The notes below the pieces were generated by a model. That model was not told the origin of the DNA, searched no databases, and saw only the letters and a program-made list of their open reading frames with translations. DNA of 10,372 bases from an uncultured Nitrososphaerota archaeon (GTDB taxonomy: Bacteria > Bacillota > Clostridia > Oscillospirales > Ruminococcaceae). The position numbers were made by a program, and so were the translations under genes. The stretch lies in assembly GCA_934869045.1 (NCBI GenBank), contig CAKXAF010000001.1, forward strand, positions 2,147 to 12,518, read 5' to 3'. Below, in pieces: positions 1 through 6,326 of the stretch (positions are counted from its first letter, which is position 1; each line of letters begins with the position of its first letter).

Positions 1-474
1 AAACATCACCCGCCACCCGGGATTGTCCTCGTACATCCGGATTTCCTGACCGATAATCCCCTGCTCCTTGGCCACGGTCTCCGGAGTGAAATAGGGATCC
101 TGCACAAACCGGAGCAAATAGCGGAAGGATTCCTCAAACCGCTGGGTGCAGGAAAACAGGTAGCAGGTTTTGTCAAAGGAGGTGTAGGCATTGGCCTCGG
201 CACCGGTCCCGGCAAAGAGCCGGTCCACGTTGCCGTCCTCGCTCTCGAAGAGCTTGTGCTCCAGATAATGGGCGATCCCGTCGGGGACCTTGACGAAATC
301 CGGATCCGTCCCGGTCCTGAACTCGTTGTCAATGGACCCGTACTGGGTCCCAAAAAGCGCGTAGGCCGTCTGGAACCCCTCCATCGGATAGAGCAGGATC
401 ACCAGCCCGGACTCATGTTCCAGCCGGAGGTACCGTTCCCCCATCCGCTCGCTGGAAATCACCGTCTTACGCAT
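1..474 (-). CDS. yfmH: M16 family zinc peptidase-like protein YfmH (EF-P modification-associated), 3' end missing
   Basis: Only the N-terminal 158 residues are inside the window; the gene continues past the left edge. Seen: the M16 inverted zinc motif HYLEH at residues 69-73 (H69 and H73 as metal ligands, E72 as general base), with an EQGIIGQE stretch giving E137 and E144. E144 is the likely third ligand by analogy with processing peptidases. The N-terminal LEHESGLVILLYP segment and ANAYTSFDKTCYLFSC strand also fit M16 N-domains. In Firmicutes this protein pairs with a non-catalytic partner, here the gene just upstream. Databases name the pair EF-P 5-aminopentanol modification-associated YfmF/YfmH (ymfF/ymfH in Bacillus); the true substrate is not established. 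Its ATG lies inside the last codons of yfmF (8-nt overlap, ATGCGTAA), indicating translational coupling. Family assignment is firm; the physiological role is uncertain. Confidence 0.9.
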   Translation of the reverse strand, partial: MRKTVISSERMGERYLRLEHESGLVILLYPMEGFQTAYALFGTQYGSIDNEFRTGTDPDFVKVPDGIAHYLEHKLFESEDGNVDRLFAGTGAEANAYTSFDKTCYLFSCTQRFEESFRYLLRFVQDPYFTPETVAKEQGIIGQEIRMYEDNPGWRVMF

Positions 475-1765
475 CGGACTCCTCCCCTCTTTCTCCGGTC
501 AGCAGATAGACCGTATCCAGCTTGACCAGCTGCGCGGCCTCCGCGGCATCTTCCCGGCCCACCCGTTCCAGCTTATCGCACTGGTCCTGGGGAGTCTCCT
601 CAAGTCCCAGAAGGGTCTGCGCCAGATAAAACGACTCCAGGGAGTAGGCCGACTCTCCGATGGAGCGGAAGGAATTCTGCAGGCTGAGCCGTGCAAAATT
701 CAATTCCTCCCCGGTGATCTCCCCCCGGCGGACAGCGTCCAGCTCGGCAAAGATGGCCTCCCTGGCCTCCTCCACCTTGTCCCGATCTACGCCGCAGTCG
801 ATGAGCAGGATCCCCTTGGTCCGGTCCGTCCGGGATGCGCAGTAATAGCAGAGGCTCCGTTTTTCCCGCACGTTTAAAAACAGCTTAGAGGTGGGCGATC
901 CGCCCAGCACCCCGTTCATCAGCCGCATGGCGGAAAGCTGCGGATGGCCGGCGCCCACGCCGGTCTTGAAGCCCAGGCAGAGCTTGGACTGGCTGACCTT
1001 TTTCTCCTCCACCACATTTCTGGGCTCTCCGTGTGCCACAGCGAGGGACGTTTCCGCCAGCTTCTCCGGATGCCGCCGAAGCGCGCCGAAGGCCGCGGCA
1101 AAAACCTCCCGCGCCGGAGCCGGGTCGCCCCGTCCCACGTGAAAAATCTCGATCCGCGCTGTATTCAGTATGCGTCGGTAATCGGCCGTAGCGGATTCCG
1201 GCGTGATTTTCTCCACGTCCTCCACATAGCCCAGCTTCCGCAGGCCGAAGGGATCGTTTTCGAACATCAGCGCCAGCGTCCGCCCCAGGGCATAGGACCG
1301 TTTTTCGTTGATCTCCGCCTGGATGCTGTCGATGAGATACTGCTTCTGAAGGGCCAGGTTCTCCGGCTCCATCACGCCGTCCTTCAGCACCGGATCCAAC
1401 AGCAGCCCGCAGAGAATCTCCGCGCACTCCCGCAGAAGGGGTTCCCCAGCCAGCGCATAAGCGTCGTCAATGGAGGAAATGCTGATGGTGAGAACCTCGT
1501 TGTCGCCGATTTTCACGCACCCCGTATTGACCGAAGCGCCGTACAGCCGGTTGAGCCGCATGGAAAACTCCCGGTAAGTCGGAAAGAGACGGTACCCCTT
1601 TTCCAACACCTGGGGCAGCAGCGCATTGCCCGTAACAGTCTCCCGCCGGAGCGGCAGCACCAGATTCAGCGTCAGAAGATTGGTCTTAAAGCGGCTGTCC
1701 GCAATAGAGCCAAACCAAACTCCGTCCGCAATTTTCTCCCGCCGGAGCGGGTAAGAAGCGTTCAT
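467..1765 (-). CDS. yfmF: M16 peptidase-like protein YfmF, non-catalytic partner
   Basis: A 432-residue protein close to the usual length of this family (about 425-430). The N-terminal IADGVWFGSIADSRFKTN segment is typical of YfmF. Where catalytic M16 proteins have HxxEH, this one reads PQVLEKG (about residues 51-57), so no zinc site is present. The C-terminal half carries LGGSPTSKLFLNVREKRSLCYY (split here for length: LGGSPTSK at 287-294, then LFLNVREKRSLCYY), the R/Y substrate-binding motif shared by M16 C-domains. This is the expected inactive half of a heterodimeric M16 pair whose active half is the overlapping downstream yfmH. Start choice: the frame is open to 1840, but homology begins near MNASYPLRREK. 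An AAAGGG lies 13 nt before the ATG at 1765; the ATG at 1777 abuts that same AAAGGG and is less likely. Transcription probably starts from the extended -10 elements upstream. The EF-P link is known from family naming, not shown here. Confidence 0.88.
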   Translation of the reverse strand: MNASYPLRREKIADGVWFGSIADSRFKTNLLTLNLVLPLRRETVTGNALLPQVLEKGYRLFPTYREFSMRLNRLYGASVNTGCVKIGDNEVLTISISSIDDAYALAGEPLLRECAEILCGLLLDPVLKDGVMEPENLALQKQYLIDSIQAEINEKRSYALGRTLALMFENDPFGLRKLGYVEDVEKITPESATADYRRILNTARIEIFHVGRGDPAPAREVFAAAFGALRRHPEKLAETSLAVAHGEPRNVVEEKKVSQSKLCLGFKTGVGAGHPQLSAMRLMNGVLGGSPTSKLFLNVREKRSLCYYCASRTDRTKGILLIDCGVDRDKVEEAREAIFAELDAVRRGEITGEELNFARLSLQNSFRSIGESAYSLESFYLAQTLLGLEETPQDQCDKLERVGREDAAEAAQLVKLDTVYLLTGERGEESDA

Positions 1766-1864
1766 GAAGGCAATCATTCCCTTTCGTTTTGCTGAAGGCG
1801 CACCGGAAAGCGCCAAATATTCCGGGCCTGTCCGCACCAAAGCCAGGCCCGGGGGCCGGCTGCG

Positions 1865-1913
1865 CGGGCTTTGCTTTTCCGCCAGGAAAAGTCTTTGGGG
1901 TTATTATAGCACA
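1865..1913 (-). repeat. 49-bp direct repeat, copy 1 (yfmF-proximal)
   Basis: Forty-nine bases matched in copy 2 (2031-2079) with a single difference: G at 1898 against A at 2064. The unit holds, on the minus strand, TGTGCTATAAT followed by a CTTTTCC-TGGC-GGAAAAG hairpin and CAAAGCCCG. The identity ends abruptly at both sides, suggesting a recent duplication or a mobile repeat carrying a promoter. Confidence 0.9.
1903..1911 (-). promoter_or_regulatory. Extended -10 element P1 for yfmF-yfmH
   Basis: On the minus strand the bases read TGCTATAAT, a perfect extended -10 (TGnTATAAT). No -35 is recognisable at 16-18 bp; that position is taken up by the AAAGCCC hairpin. The predicted start is near 1896, giving a leader of about 130 nt before the yfmF ATG. 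It is the same element as in copy 2; P1 or P2, or both, may be used. Confidence 0.6.
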
Positions 1914-2030
1914 GCCGCAAAGCCCGGCAGGGCTTTGGAGGCGGCGCTTCGCCGCCGAAGTTCCGCGCCAGCGGAACCGGATGCGCTACAATGTTCACAA
2001 AGGGGCCGTCAGGCCCAAAGCCCGCACATA

Positions 2031-2079
2031 CGGGCTTTGCTTTTCCGCCAGGAAAAGTCTTTGAGGTTATTATAGCACA
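2031..2079 (-). repeat. 49-bp direct repeat, copy 2 (distal)
   Basis: Second copy of the 1865-1913 unit, 48/49 identical and offset by 166 bp. Its CGGGCTTT end also forms the right arm of an 8-bp stem with AAAGCCCG at 2017-2024. The flanking DNA on the galE side is AT-richer and unrelated to that beside copy 1. Confidence 0.9.
2069..2077 (-). promoter_or_regulatory. Extended -10 element P2 for yfmF-yfmH
   Basis: Minus-strand TGCTATAAT again, a perfect extended -10, preceded by a T-rich segment (about 2090-2100) but no clear -35. The predicted start is near 2062, so the RNA would begin only about five bases before the CTTTTCC/GGAAAAG hairpin and carry a roughly 300-nt structured leader. The setting upstream is a better promoter context than that of P1. 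Confidence 0.6.
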
Positions 2080-2234
2080 TTTCCCCGGAAAAGATAAGAA
2101 GATTTCCTGAATATTTTCCTCCAGCCTCCGAATTCATCCCGCCGTCAGACGCCGCCCACATTTTCTTCCCATCAATCCGGTTCAGCTTTCATGGGTTTTC
2201 CTTTCGCTTTTATATGGATTATTCCTGCAAGCTG

Positions 2235-2263
2235 TTGACGGAACGAGGAAATCATCCTATACT
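2235..2263 (+). promoter_or_regulatory. Sigma-A-type promoter of galE
   Basis: TTGACG (2235-2240), a 17-bp spacer, then TATACT (2258-2263): one mismatch from consensus in each box with ideal spacing. The expected start is near 2270, leaving a leader of about 52 nt. It is divergent to the yfmF promoters. No operator was recognised around it, consistent with constitutive expression. Confidence 0.85.
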
Positions 2264-2308
2264 GAAAATAGAAAGAATGTCCACATCGAACCTGTAAAAT
2301 CCAATTAT

Positions 2309-2313
2309 GGAGG
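2309..2313 (+). promoter_or_regulatory. galE ribosome binding site
   Basis: GGAGG, 8 nt before the ATG at 2322. It decides the start: the in-frame ATG at 2307 overlaps this site and would add five residues (MEVCI) before the conserved MAVLVTGGAGYIG. Confidence 0.9.
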
Positions 2314-2321
2314 TATGCATT

Positions 2322-3329
2322 ATGGCAGTTCTGGTCACCGGCGGAGCCGGCTACATTGGTTCCCACACCTGTGTCGAACTTCTGAACGAGGGCGAGGAAA
2401 TTATCATCGTTGACAACTTCGTCAACTCCAAGCCCGAGGCCCTGGACCACATCCGGGAAATCACCGGAAAGGATTTCAAATTCTACGAAACCGACCTTCT
2501 GGACCGGGAGGGCCTGGAAAAAATCTTTGCCCAGAATCAGATCGATTCCGTCATCCATTTTGCCGGCCTGAAGGCGGTAGGCGAGAGCGTCCAGCAGCCC
2601 CTCCGCTACTACCATAACAACATCACCGGCACCCTGATCCTCTGTGAACTCATGGAAAAATACGGCGTCAAGCGCCTGGTTTTCAGTTCCTCCGCCACCG
2701 TTTACGGCGCGCCCAAATCTGTTCCTATCCGGGAGGACTTCCCCCTTTCCACCACCAACCCCTACGGCTCCACCAAGCTCTATATTGAGGGAATCCTCCG
2801 GGATCTCTATGTGGCGGACAAAGGCTGGAGTATCGCCCTCCTGCGCTACTTCAACCCCATCGGAGCCCACAAGAGCGGCCTCATCGGCGAAGATCCCAAC
2901 GGCATTCCCAACAATCTCCTCCCCTATATCGCCAAGGTTGCCGCCGGACAGCTTCCCTGCCTGTCCGTCTACGGCGACGATTATCCCACCGCTGACGGCA
3001 CCGGCGTCCGGGACTACATCCACGTGGTAGACCTGGCCAAAGGCCACCTGAAAGCCCTTGCAAAGGTCCGCAGGGATACCGGCGTCGACGCCTATAACCT
3101 CGGCACCGGCAACGGTTATTCCGTCCTCCAGATGGTCGCCGCCTTTGAAAAGGCTAGCGGCAAAAAGGTTGCCTATAAGATTGCGCCCCGCCGCCCCGGC
3201 GACATTGCCGAGTGCTACGCGGATCCTGCCAAAGCCAAGGAAGTCCTGGGCTGGGAGGCCGCCATGGGCATTGACGAGATGTGTGCCGATTCCTGGAATT
3301 TCACCCAAAAATCCGTCCAAAAAGCATAA
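2322..3329 (+). CDS. galE: UDP-glucose 4-epimerase
   Basis: A 335-residue cytoplasmic enzyme interconverting UDP-glucose and UDP-galactose (Leloir pathway and precursor supply for cell-surface glycans). Seen: the NAD-binding GxxGxxG in VTGGAGYIGSHT (G7, G10, G13), the acidic ribose-binding D31, the catalytic S124 in FSSSATVYG, and the Y148-x3-K152 pair in NPYGSTK. RYFNPIGAH (175-183), the RDYIHVVDLA segment (230-239) and RPGD (291-294) are all diagnostic of bacterial GalE. The length matches the family (about 330-340), with no truncation. It has its own strong promoter and RBS and is followed by a terminator-like hairpin, so it is probably monocistronic. No galK or galT is next to it, which favours a housekeeping glycan role over galactose catabolism; that last point is inference. 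Confidence 0.97.
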   Translation: MAVLVTGGAGYIGSHTCVELLNEGEEIIIVDNFVNSKPEALDHIREITGKDFKFYETDLLDREGLEKIFAQNQIDSVIHFAGLKAVGESVQQPLRYYHNNITGTLILCELMEKYGVKRLVFSSSATVYGAPKSVPIREDFPLSTTNPYGSTKLYIEGILRDLYVADKGWSIALLRYFNPIGAHKSGLIGEDPNGIPNNLLPYIAKVAAGQLPCLSVYGDDYPTADGTGVRDYIHVVDLAKGHLKALAKVRRDTGVDAYNLGTGNGYSVLQMVAAFEKASGKKVAYKIAPRRPGDIAECYADPAKAKEVLGWEAAMGIDEMCADSWNFTQKSVQKA

Positions 3330-3338
3330 TCAAATTTT

Positions 3339-3368
3339 CCCGCAAGCCTTTTTCAAAAGGCTTGCGGG
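3339..3368 (+). terminator. Probable galE terminator
   Basis: A 13-bp perfect stem, CCCGCAAGCCTTT paired with AAAGGCTTGCGGG, around a TTCA loop, starting 10 bp after the galE stop. The 3' tail (ATCTTTATGG) is only moderately T-rich, so efficiency is uncertain. The minus-strand reading has AAAATTT after the stem and is a poorer terminator. Confidence 0.75.
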
Positions 3369-3392
3369 ATCTTTATGGGTTGAGTGCTTAAG

Positions 3393-3412
3393 CCGCTCTC
3401 CGCGGAGAGCGG
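3393..3412. repeat. 20-bp perfect palindrome
   Basis: CCGCTCTCCG followed directly by its reverse complement CGGAGAGCGG. The flanks GGGTT (3377-3381) and AACCC (3413-3417) are also complementary, with an 11-nt bulge on the left arm. There is no T-run, so it is not a clear terminator. It lies between two convergent genes. It could be an extra hairpin assisting termination or a protein site; its function is not known. Confidence 0.6.
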
Positions 3413-3471
3413 AACCCAATCCTGCCGCCGAAATGCTGCACAACGGATTTCCCGGAAATACCAACCACGGT

Positions 3472-3528
3472 AAAACCGCGTCAGCGAGAAGAAACGTGTG
3501 GAACGCTTCGACTCGCTGACGCGGTTTT
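3472..3528. terminator. Bidirectional terminator between the galE region and the flavoprotein operon
   Basis: A 17-bp perfect stem, AAAACCGCGTCAGCGAG (3472-3488) with CTCGCTGACGCGGTTTT (3512-3528), separated by 23 nt. On the plus strand it ends in TTTTTT (3525-3530); on the minus strand in TTTT. It begins 5 bp beyond the flavoprotein stop codon, so it most likely ends the leftward operon (3533-7637) and also blocks read-through from galE. The loop is longer than usual. Confidence 0.8.
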
Positions 3529-3532
3529 TTCA

Positions 3533-5500
3533 CTATTGGATATTTTCGCGGCGGCGGTTGTACTCGTTCCAGACGTTCTCAAACCAATCGTCCGTCCTGG
3601 GCAGCGCCCGCACCGGCTCAAATGCCGACCGGAAGCCCGCTCCGTCCCAATCCGTCCGAACCCAGTCCCTTCGGTGGGAGCCGTTTCCCGGAAGGTACCG
3701 GTACGCCTTCAGCTCGTCCCCGGCCTTCAACCCGGGCATCGCCGCCGCTTCTCCCGCCGGATCCGCCAGCAGCGCCGCTCCCCGGCTCAGACAGGCCTCC
3801 CCTGTCAGCGTCATAGCCGACAGCATCGCCTGCTGAACCATCAGCATATCCCGATTCTTAAAAGCAAAGGGCAGCTCCATTGCGCTCCTGACCCCATTGT
3901 CCCGGAAAAATCCCCGAAATTCCCCGGCCAGCTCCTCCGCCAGCTCCTCCATGGCCCGCCGTTCCCGGATATGAGCCGCATACAGGCTCATCTTCCGCTG
4001 AGCCGCCTTCCGCGCCGCAGCCAGGTCCGTCTTCTCCCCGTTCAGCAGCGCCCGCATCTGGCCAACCAGTTCTTCCGCCGCAGCCGCGGTCGTGCCGTCC
4101 AGTTCCTCTCCGGGCAAGGGCTTTTTCCTGGAGAACGCAATGTGCTCCGCCGCCCGCAGCGAACCCACCTGGGTGGAGTTCAGCGCCGACCCGCCGGGCC
4201 GTGTCACCCCGAAGGTACCCGCAGCCTCCCCGGCTACGTAAAGCCCCCGGATGCTGCTCTGCCAGTCGCAGTCCACCGCCAGCCCGCCGTTGTTGTGCTG
4301 GGCGCAGACGCTGACCTCCAGCGGCTCCCGGTACAGGTCGATCCCATGCCCGGCGTACAGCTCGATGGCCTTGCGGTTCATCTTCTCCAGCCGCGCGATG
4401 GGCGTCTCCATCAGCGCCCCGGAGCGTTCCAGATAGTTCCGCGTCTCCTCCGCCAGCCCGCCGAAGCCCGTTTCCAGCCCCTTTGGGTCCTGCCGGAAGT
4501 CCATGAAGACCCGATTGCCCTTGTGGAAAACCTCATGATGTACAAGGATGTCGATGATGGACGACCCCGCGATTTTGTTGGTGTCAAAGGGCCACTGATA
4601 TCCCTTCAGGAACACCATGTCCAGGGCCTGCTCCGGTCTTTCAAAATATTCCGGCAGAAATTCCCGCTCGTTCCCTTCCGGATCCACCGCGATATACCGG
4701 GGCAGAACCTGCTGATACGTCCCTGAAACATTCCAGCGGAACTTTACCGACGCCAGACCATACTGCCATTCCTGCAAATTGCAAGCCGCCGCACCTGCCT
4801 CCAGCGCCATTCCCGTCATCCCGGTCTGGCTCTCCGGATACACCGAAGCGTCGTAAACGATGGCCGGCCCGCCGGTGGCCAGTATCACCTGGTTGCACCG
4901 GAACACCGTCAGCCCCCAGTCGTCCTCCGACAGCCGGTTGGCATCAATGGCCAGCACGCCTCGGACCCCGCCATCCTCCACAATAAGCCGCACTGCCTGC
5001 ATTCCATCGTAAATGCGCACACCCTTGCGCAGCACCGACGCCTCCAGCTTTTCCGTCATGATCTTAGAGGTCAGCGGCCCGCAGGAGGTGGCCCGCTGCC
5101 GGGGGTCGTGGTCGGTTTTGTAGCCCACATATTCCCCGTACCGGTTGGTCGGGAAGGGCACGCCCAGGTTGACCAGTTTCATAAAGGAGCGCACCGATCC
5201 CGCCGCTTCGGCCAGGGCCGTGTCCCCGTTGACGCTCCCCCCCTGGAACAGATTGTCCGCCAGTTCGTAAATGCTGTCCGCCCCGTCGGAGCAGAGGGAA
5301 AGCTTATAATAGGTCTGCTTATCGCTTCCGGTGTTGCGGGAGGTGCCCATTTTGATCCCCTCCGTGAGAATCGCAACATCGGTGCGGCCCAGGTCAAAGA
5401 GGGTGTCCGCCGCGTTGAAGCCGGCGCAGCCCGTGCCGATGACCAGAGTATCCAGGGAAATCACTGCGGCCTTCTGACCGCCGCATTCCGCAAATTTCAC
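3533..5500 (-). CDS. FAD-dependent oxidoreductase, succinate dehydrogenase/fumarate reductase flavoprotein family
   Basis: A 655-residue flavoprotein, third gene of the leftward operon, 43 bp after the SDR stop. Seen: the dinucleotide-binding GTGCAG (22-27) after a beta-strand, the second FAD motif VILATGG (205-211), a substrate-site QHNNGG (401-406), then GLYVAGEAAG (419-428) and TRPGGSALNST (433-443). These align with the HxxxGG, GE and NRLGGNSL motifs of SdhA/FrdA/NadB, so H402 and R434 are the likely substrate-binding and proton-relay residues. A helical C-terminal domain (about 475-655) is present as in SdhA. There is no signal peptide, no covalent-FMN or haem domain, and no SdhB-like Fe-S gene beside it, so the electron partner is unknown. 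The start is GTG with AAAGGA 9 nt upstream. The reaction is probably a C=C reduction or C-C dehydrogenation; the substrate is unknown. True fumarate reductase is unlikely given the context. Confidence 0.85.
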   Translation of the reverse strand: MKFAECGGQKAAVISLDTLVIGTGCAGFNAADTLFDLGRTDVAILTEGIKMGTSRNTGSDKQTYYKLSLCSDGADSIYELADNLFQGGSVNGDTALAEAAGSVRSFMKLVNLGVPFPTNRYGEYVGYKTDHDPRQRATSCGPLTSKIMTEKLEASVLRKGVRIYDGMQAVRLIVEDGGVRGVLAIDANRLSEDDWGLTVFRCNQVILATGGPAIVYDASVYPESQTGMTGMALEAGAAACNLQEWQYGLASVKFRWNVSGTYQQVLPRYIAVDPEGNEREFLPEYFERPEQALDMVFLKGYQWPFDTNKIAGSSIIDILVHHEVFHKGNRVFMDFRQDPKGLETGFGGLAEETRNYLERSGALMETPIARLEKMNRKAIELYAGHGIDLYREPLEVSVCAQHNNGGLAVDCDWQSSIRGLYVAGEAAGTFGVTRPGGSALNSTQVGSLRAAEHIAFSRKKPLPGEELDGTTAAAAEELVGQMRALLNGEKTDLAAARKAAQRKMSLYAAHIRERRAMEELAEELAGEFRGFFRDNGVRSAMELPFAFKNRDMLMVQQAMLSAMTLTGEACLSRGAALLADPAGEAAAMPGLKAGDELKAYRYLPGNGSHRRDWVRTDWDGAGFRSAFEPVRALPRTDDWFENVWNEYNRRRENIQ

Positions 5501-5543
5501 CAGCGCTCATCCTTTCCAAAAACCGTTTTCCCGTCTGCATCCC

Positions 5544-6314
5544 TTACAGCCGCTGGATGTGGAATCCGCCGTCGGCGTTGAGCACCGTCCCGGTGCCGAA
5601 GTCCAGCAGTCCGGAGCAGGCCGCCGACACACAGTTGGCCACGTCCTCCGGCTGCCCAAACCGCCGGATGGGCGTCACGCCCTCGGCGATGAGCTTCTCG
5701 TACTTCTCCTTGACCACCGCCGTCATGTCGGTCATGATGATGCCCGGCCGCACCTCGAACACCGCAATCCCCTCCTCCGCCAGCCGGTCGGCAAAGAGCT
5801 TGGTGACCATGGAAATCCCAGCCTTGGACATGCAGTATTCTCCCCGGCTCACCGACGAGGTGTACGACGACATGGAGGCGATGTTGACAATGTGGGGATT
5901 GTACTCCGGCGTTCCCGCCTTTTTCATGGCGATCATCCGGTTGGCAGCCGCCTGGCACATGAAGAACGTCCCCTCCAGGTTGATGCGGAGCAGCCGTTCC
6001 ACGCTCTCCACAGTGGTTTCCAGGATATCCAGCCGCTGCTTGCAGGCGACGCCGGCGTTGTTGACCAGTGCGTCGATGCGGCCGTACTTCTTCTCCACGG
6101 CCTCCATCAGGGCCTCCCGATCCTCCGGGACCGAGATATCACAGCGGAAATAATCCGCCTCCCCCGCCTGGTTCAGCTCCGTCAGAAGCTCCACGACCTC
6201 CTCCTTCTCCACCACGTCGCAGAGGACGGCGGCATACCCGTCGCTCATGAGCTTCTTTACAGTGGCAAGGCCGATCCCCCGCCGGGATCCAGTGACAATG
6301 GCAATCTTTTTCAT
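5544..6314 (-). CDS. Short-chain dehydrogenase/reductase (FabG-like, PRK12745 type)
   Basis: A 256-residue classical SDR using NAD(P)H to interconvert an alcohol and a ketone. Seen: TGSRRGIG (8-15) cofactor loop, D59 in the CDI segment, NNAG (85-88), N112, the catalytic serine in IASMSSY (145-151), and the Y160-x3-K164 pair in GEYCMSKAG. EVRPGIIMTDMT (187-198) and the C-terminal FGTGTVLNADGG are also typical. The sequence closely resembles proteins labelled 3-ketoacyl-ACP reductase PRK12745. That group sits in sugar and catabolic loci, so the fatty-acid label should not be taken literally. The two arginines after TGS hint at NADP preference; this is inference. The RBS AAGGAGGA overlaps the stop of the preceding OYE gene (12-bp gap), so it is cotranscribed and probably coupled. 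It likely oxidises or reduces a hydroxyl on the same substrate handled by the two flavoenzymes. Confidence 0.9.
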   Translation of the reverse strand: MKKIAIVTGSRRGIGLATVKKLMSDGYAAVLCDVVEKEEVVELLTELNQAGEADYFRCDISVPEDREALMEAVEKKYGRIDALVNNAGVACKQRLDILETTVESVERLLRINLEGTFFMCQAAANRMIAMKKAGTPEYNPHIVNIASMSSYTSSVSRGEYCMSKAGISMVTKLFADRLAEEGIAVFEVRPGIIMTDMTAVVKEKYEKLIAEGVTPIRRFGQPEDVANCVSAACSGLLDFGTGTVLNADGGFHIQRL

Positions 6315-6326
6315 GGAAAATCCTCC

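Larger units (their letters stand above)
1838..2057. repeat. Array of short hairpins in the yfmF leader region
   Basis: Non-coding stretch with at least seven short inverted repeats in a row. Stems: CAAAGCC/GGCTTTG (1838-1844 with 1867-1873); CTTTTCC/GGAAAAG (1874-1880 with 1885-1891); AAAGCCC/GGGCTTT (1919-1936); GGCGGC/GCCGCC (1940-1956); GTTCCGC/GCGGAAC (1960-1977); GGGCC/GGCCC (2003-2016); AAAGCCCG/CGGGCTTT (2017-2038); CTTTTCC/GGAAAAG again (2040-2057). Five of the loops are tetranucleotides of the form GNCA on the plus strand. If transcribed leftward, all would lie in the 5' leader of yfmF mRNA. No convincing ORF or known riboswitch fold was recognised. Function is unknown: RNA stabilisation, attenuation, or remnants of a repeated palindromic element are all possible. 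Confidence 0.7.

Noticed and set aside
944..1795. 283-aa open frame on the plus strand
   Set aside because: Antisense to yfmF; no RBS or family resemblance.
1766..1840. Longer yfmF start at 1840
   Set aside because: The added 25 residues do not resemble the family N-terminus and no ribosome site precedes 1840.
1774..1998. Small ORF of 74 aa upstream of yfmF
   Set aside because: Runs through the hairpin array and one 49-bp repeat, with no RBS or conserved-looking protein features.
1865..2079. CRISPR-like repeat pair
   Set aside because: Only two copies, spacing of 117 bp, and the repeat contains a promoter; no cas genes in the window.
2172..3320. 382-aa open frame on the minus strand
   Set aside because: Antisense to galE, whose catalytic motifs are all intact. 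The translation is Gly/Val-rich with no recognisable domain, a high-GC shadow frame.
3536..4726. 396-aa open frame on the plus strand
   Set aside because: Antisense to the FAD flavoprotein; Arg/Pro/Gln-rich composition typical of a shadow frame.
3533..5500. Respiratory fumarate reductase/succinate dehydrogenase subunit A
   Set aside because: No SdhB/C partner genes, an altered substrate motif, and an operon with SDR and OYE genes argue for another substrate.
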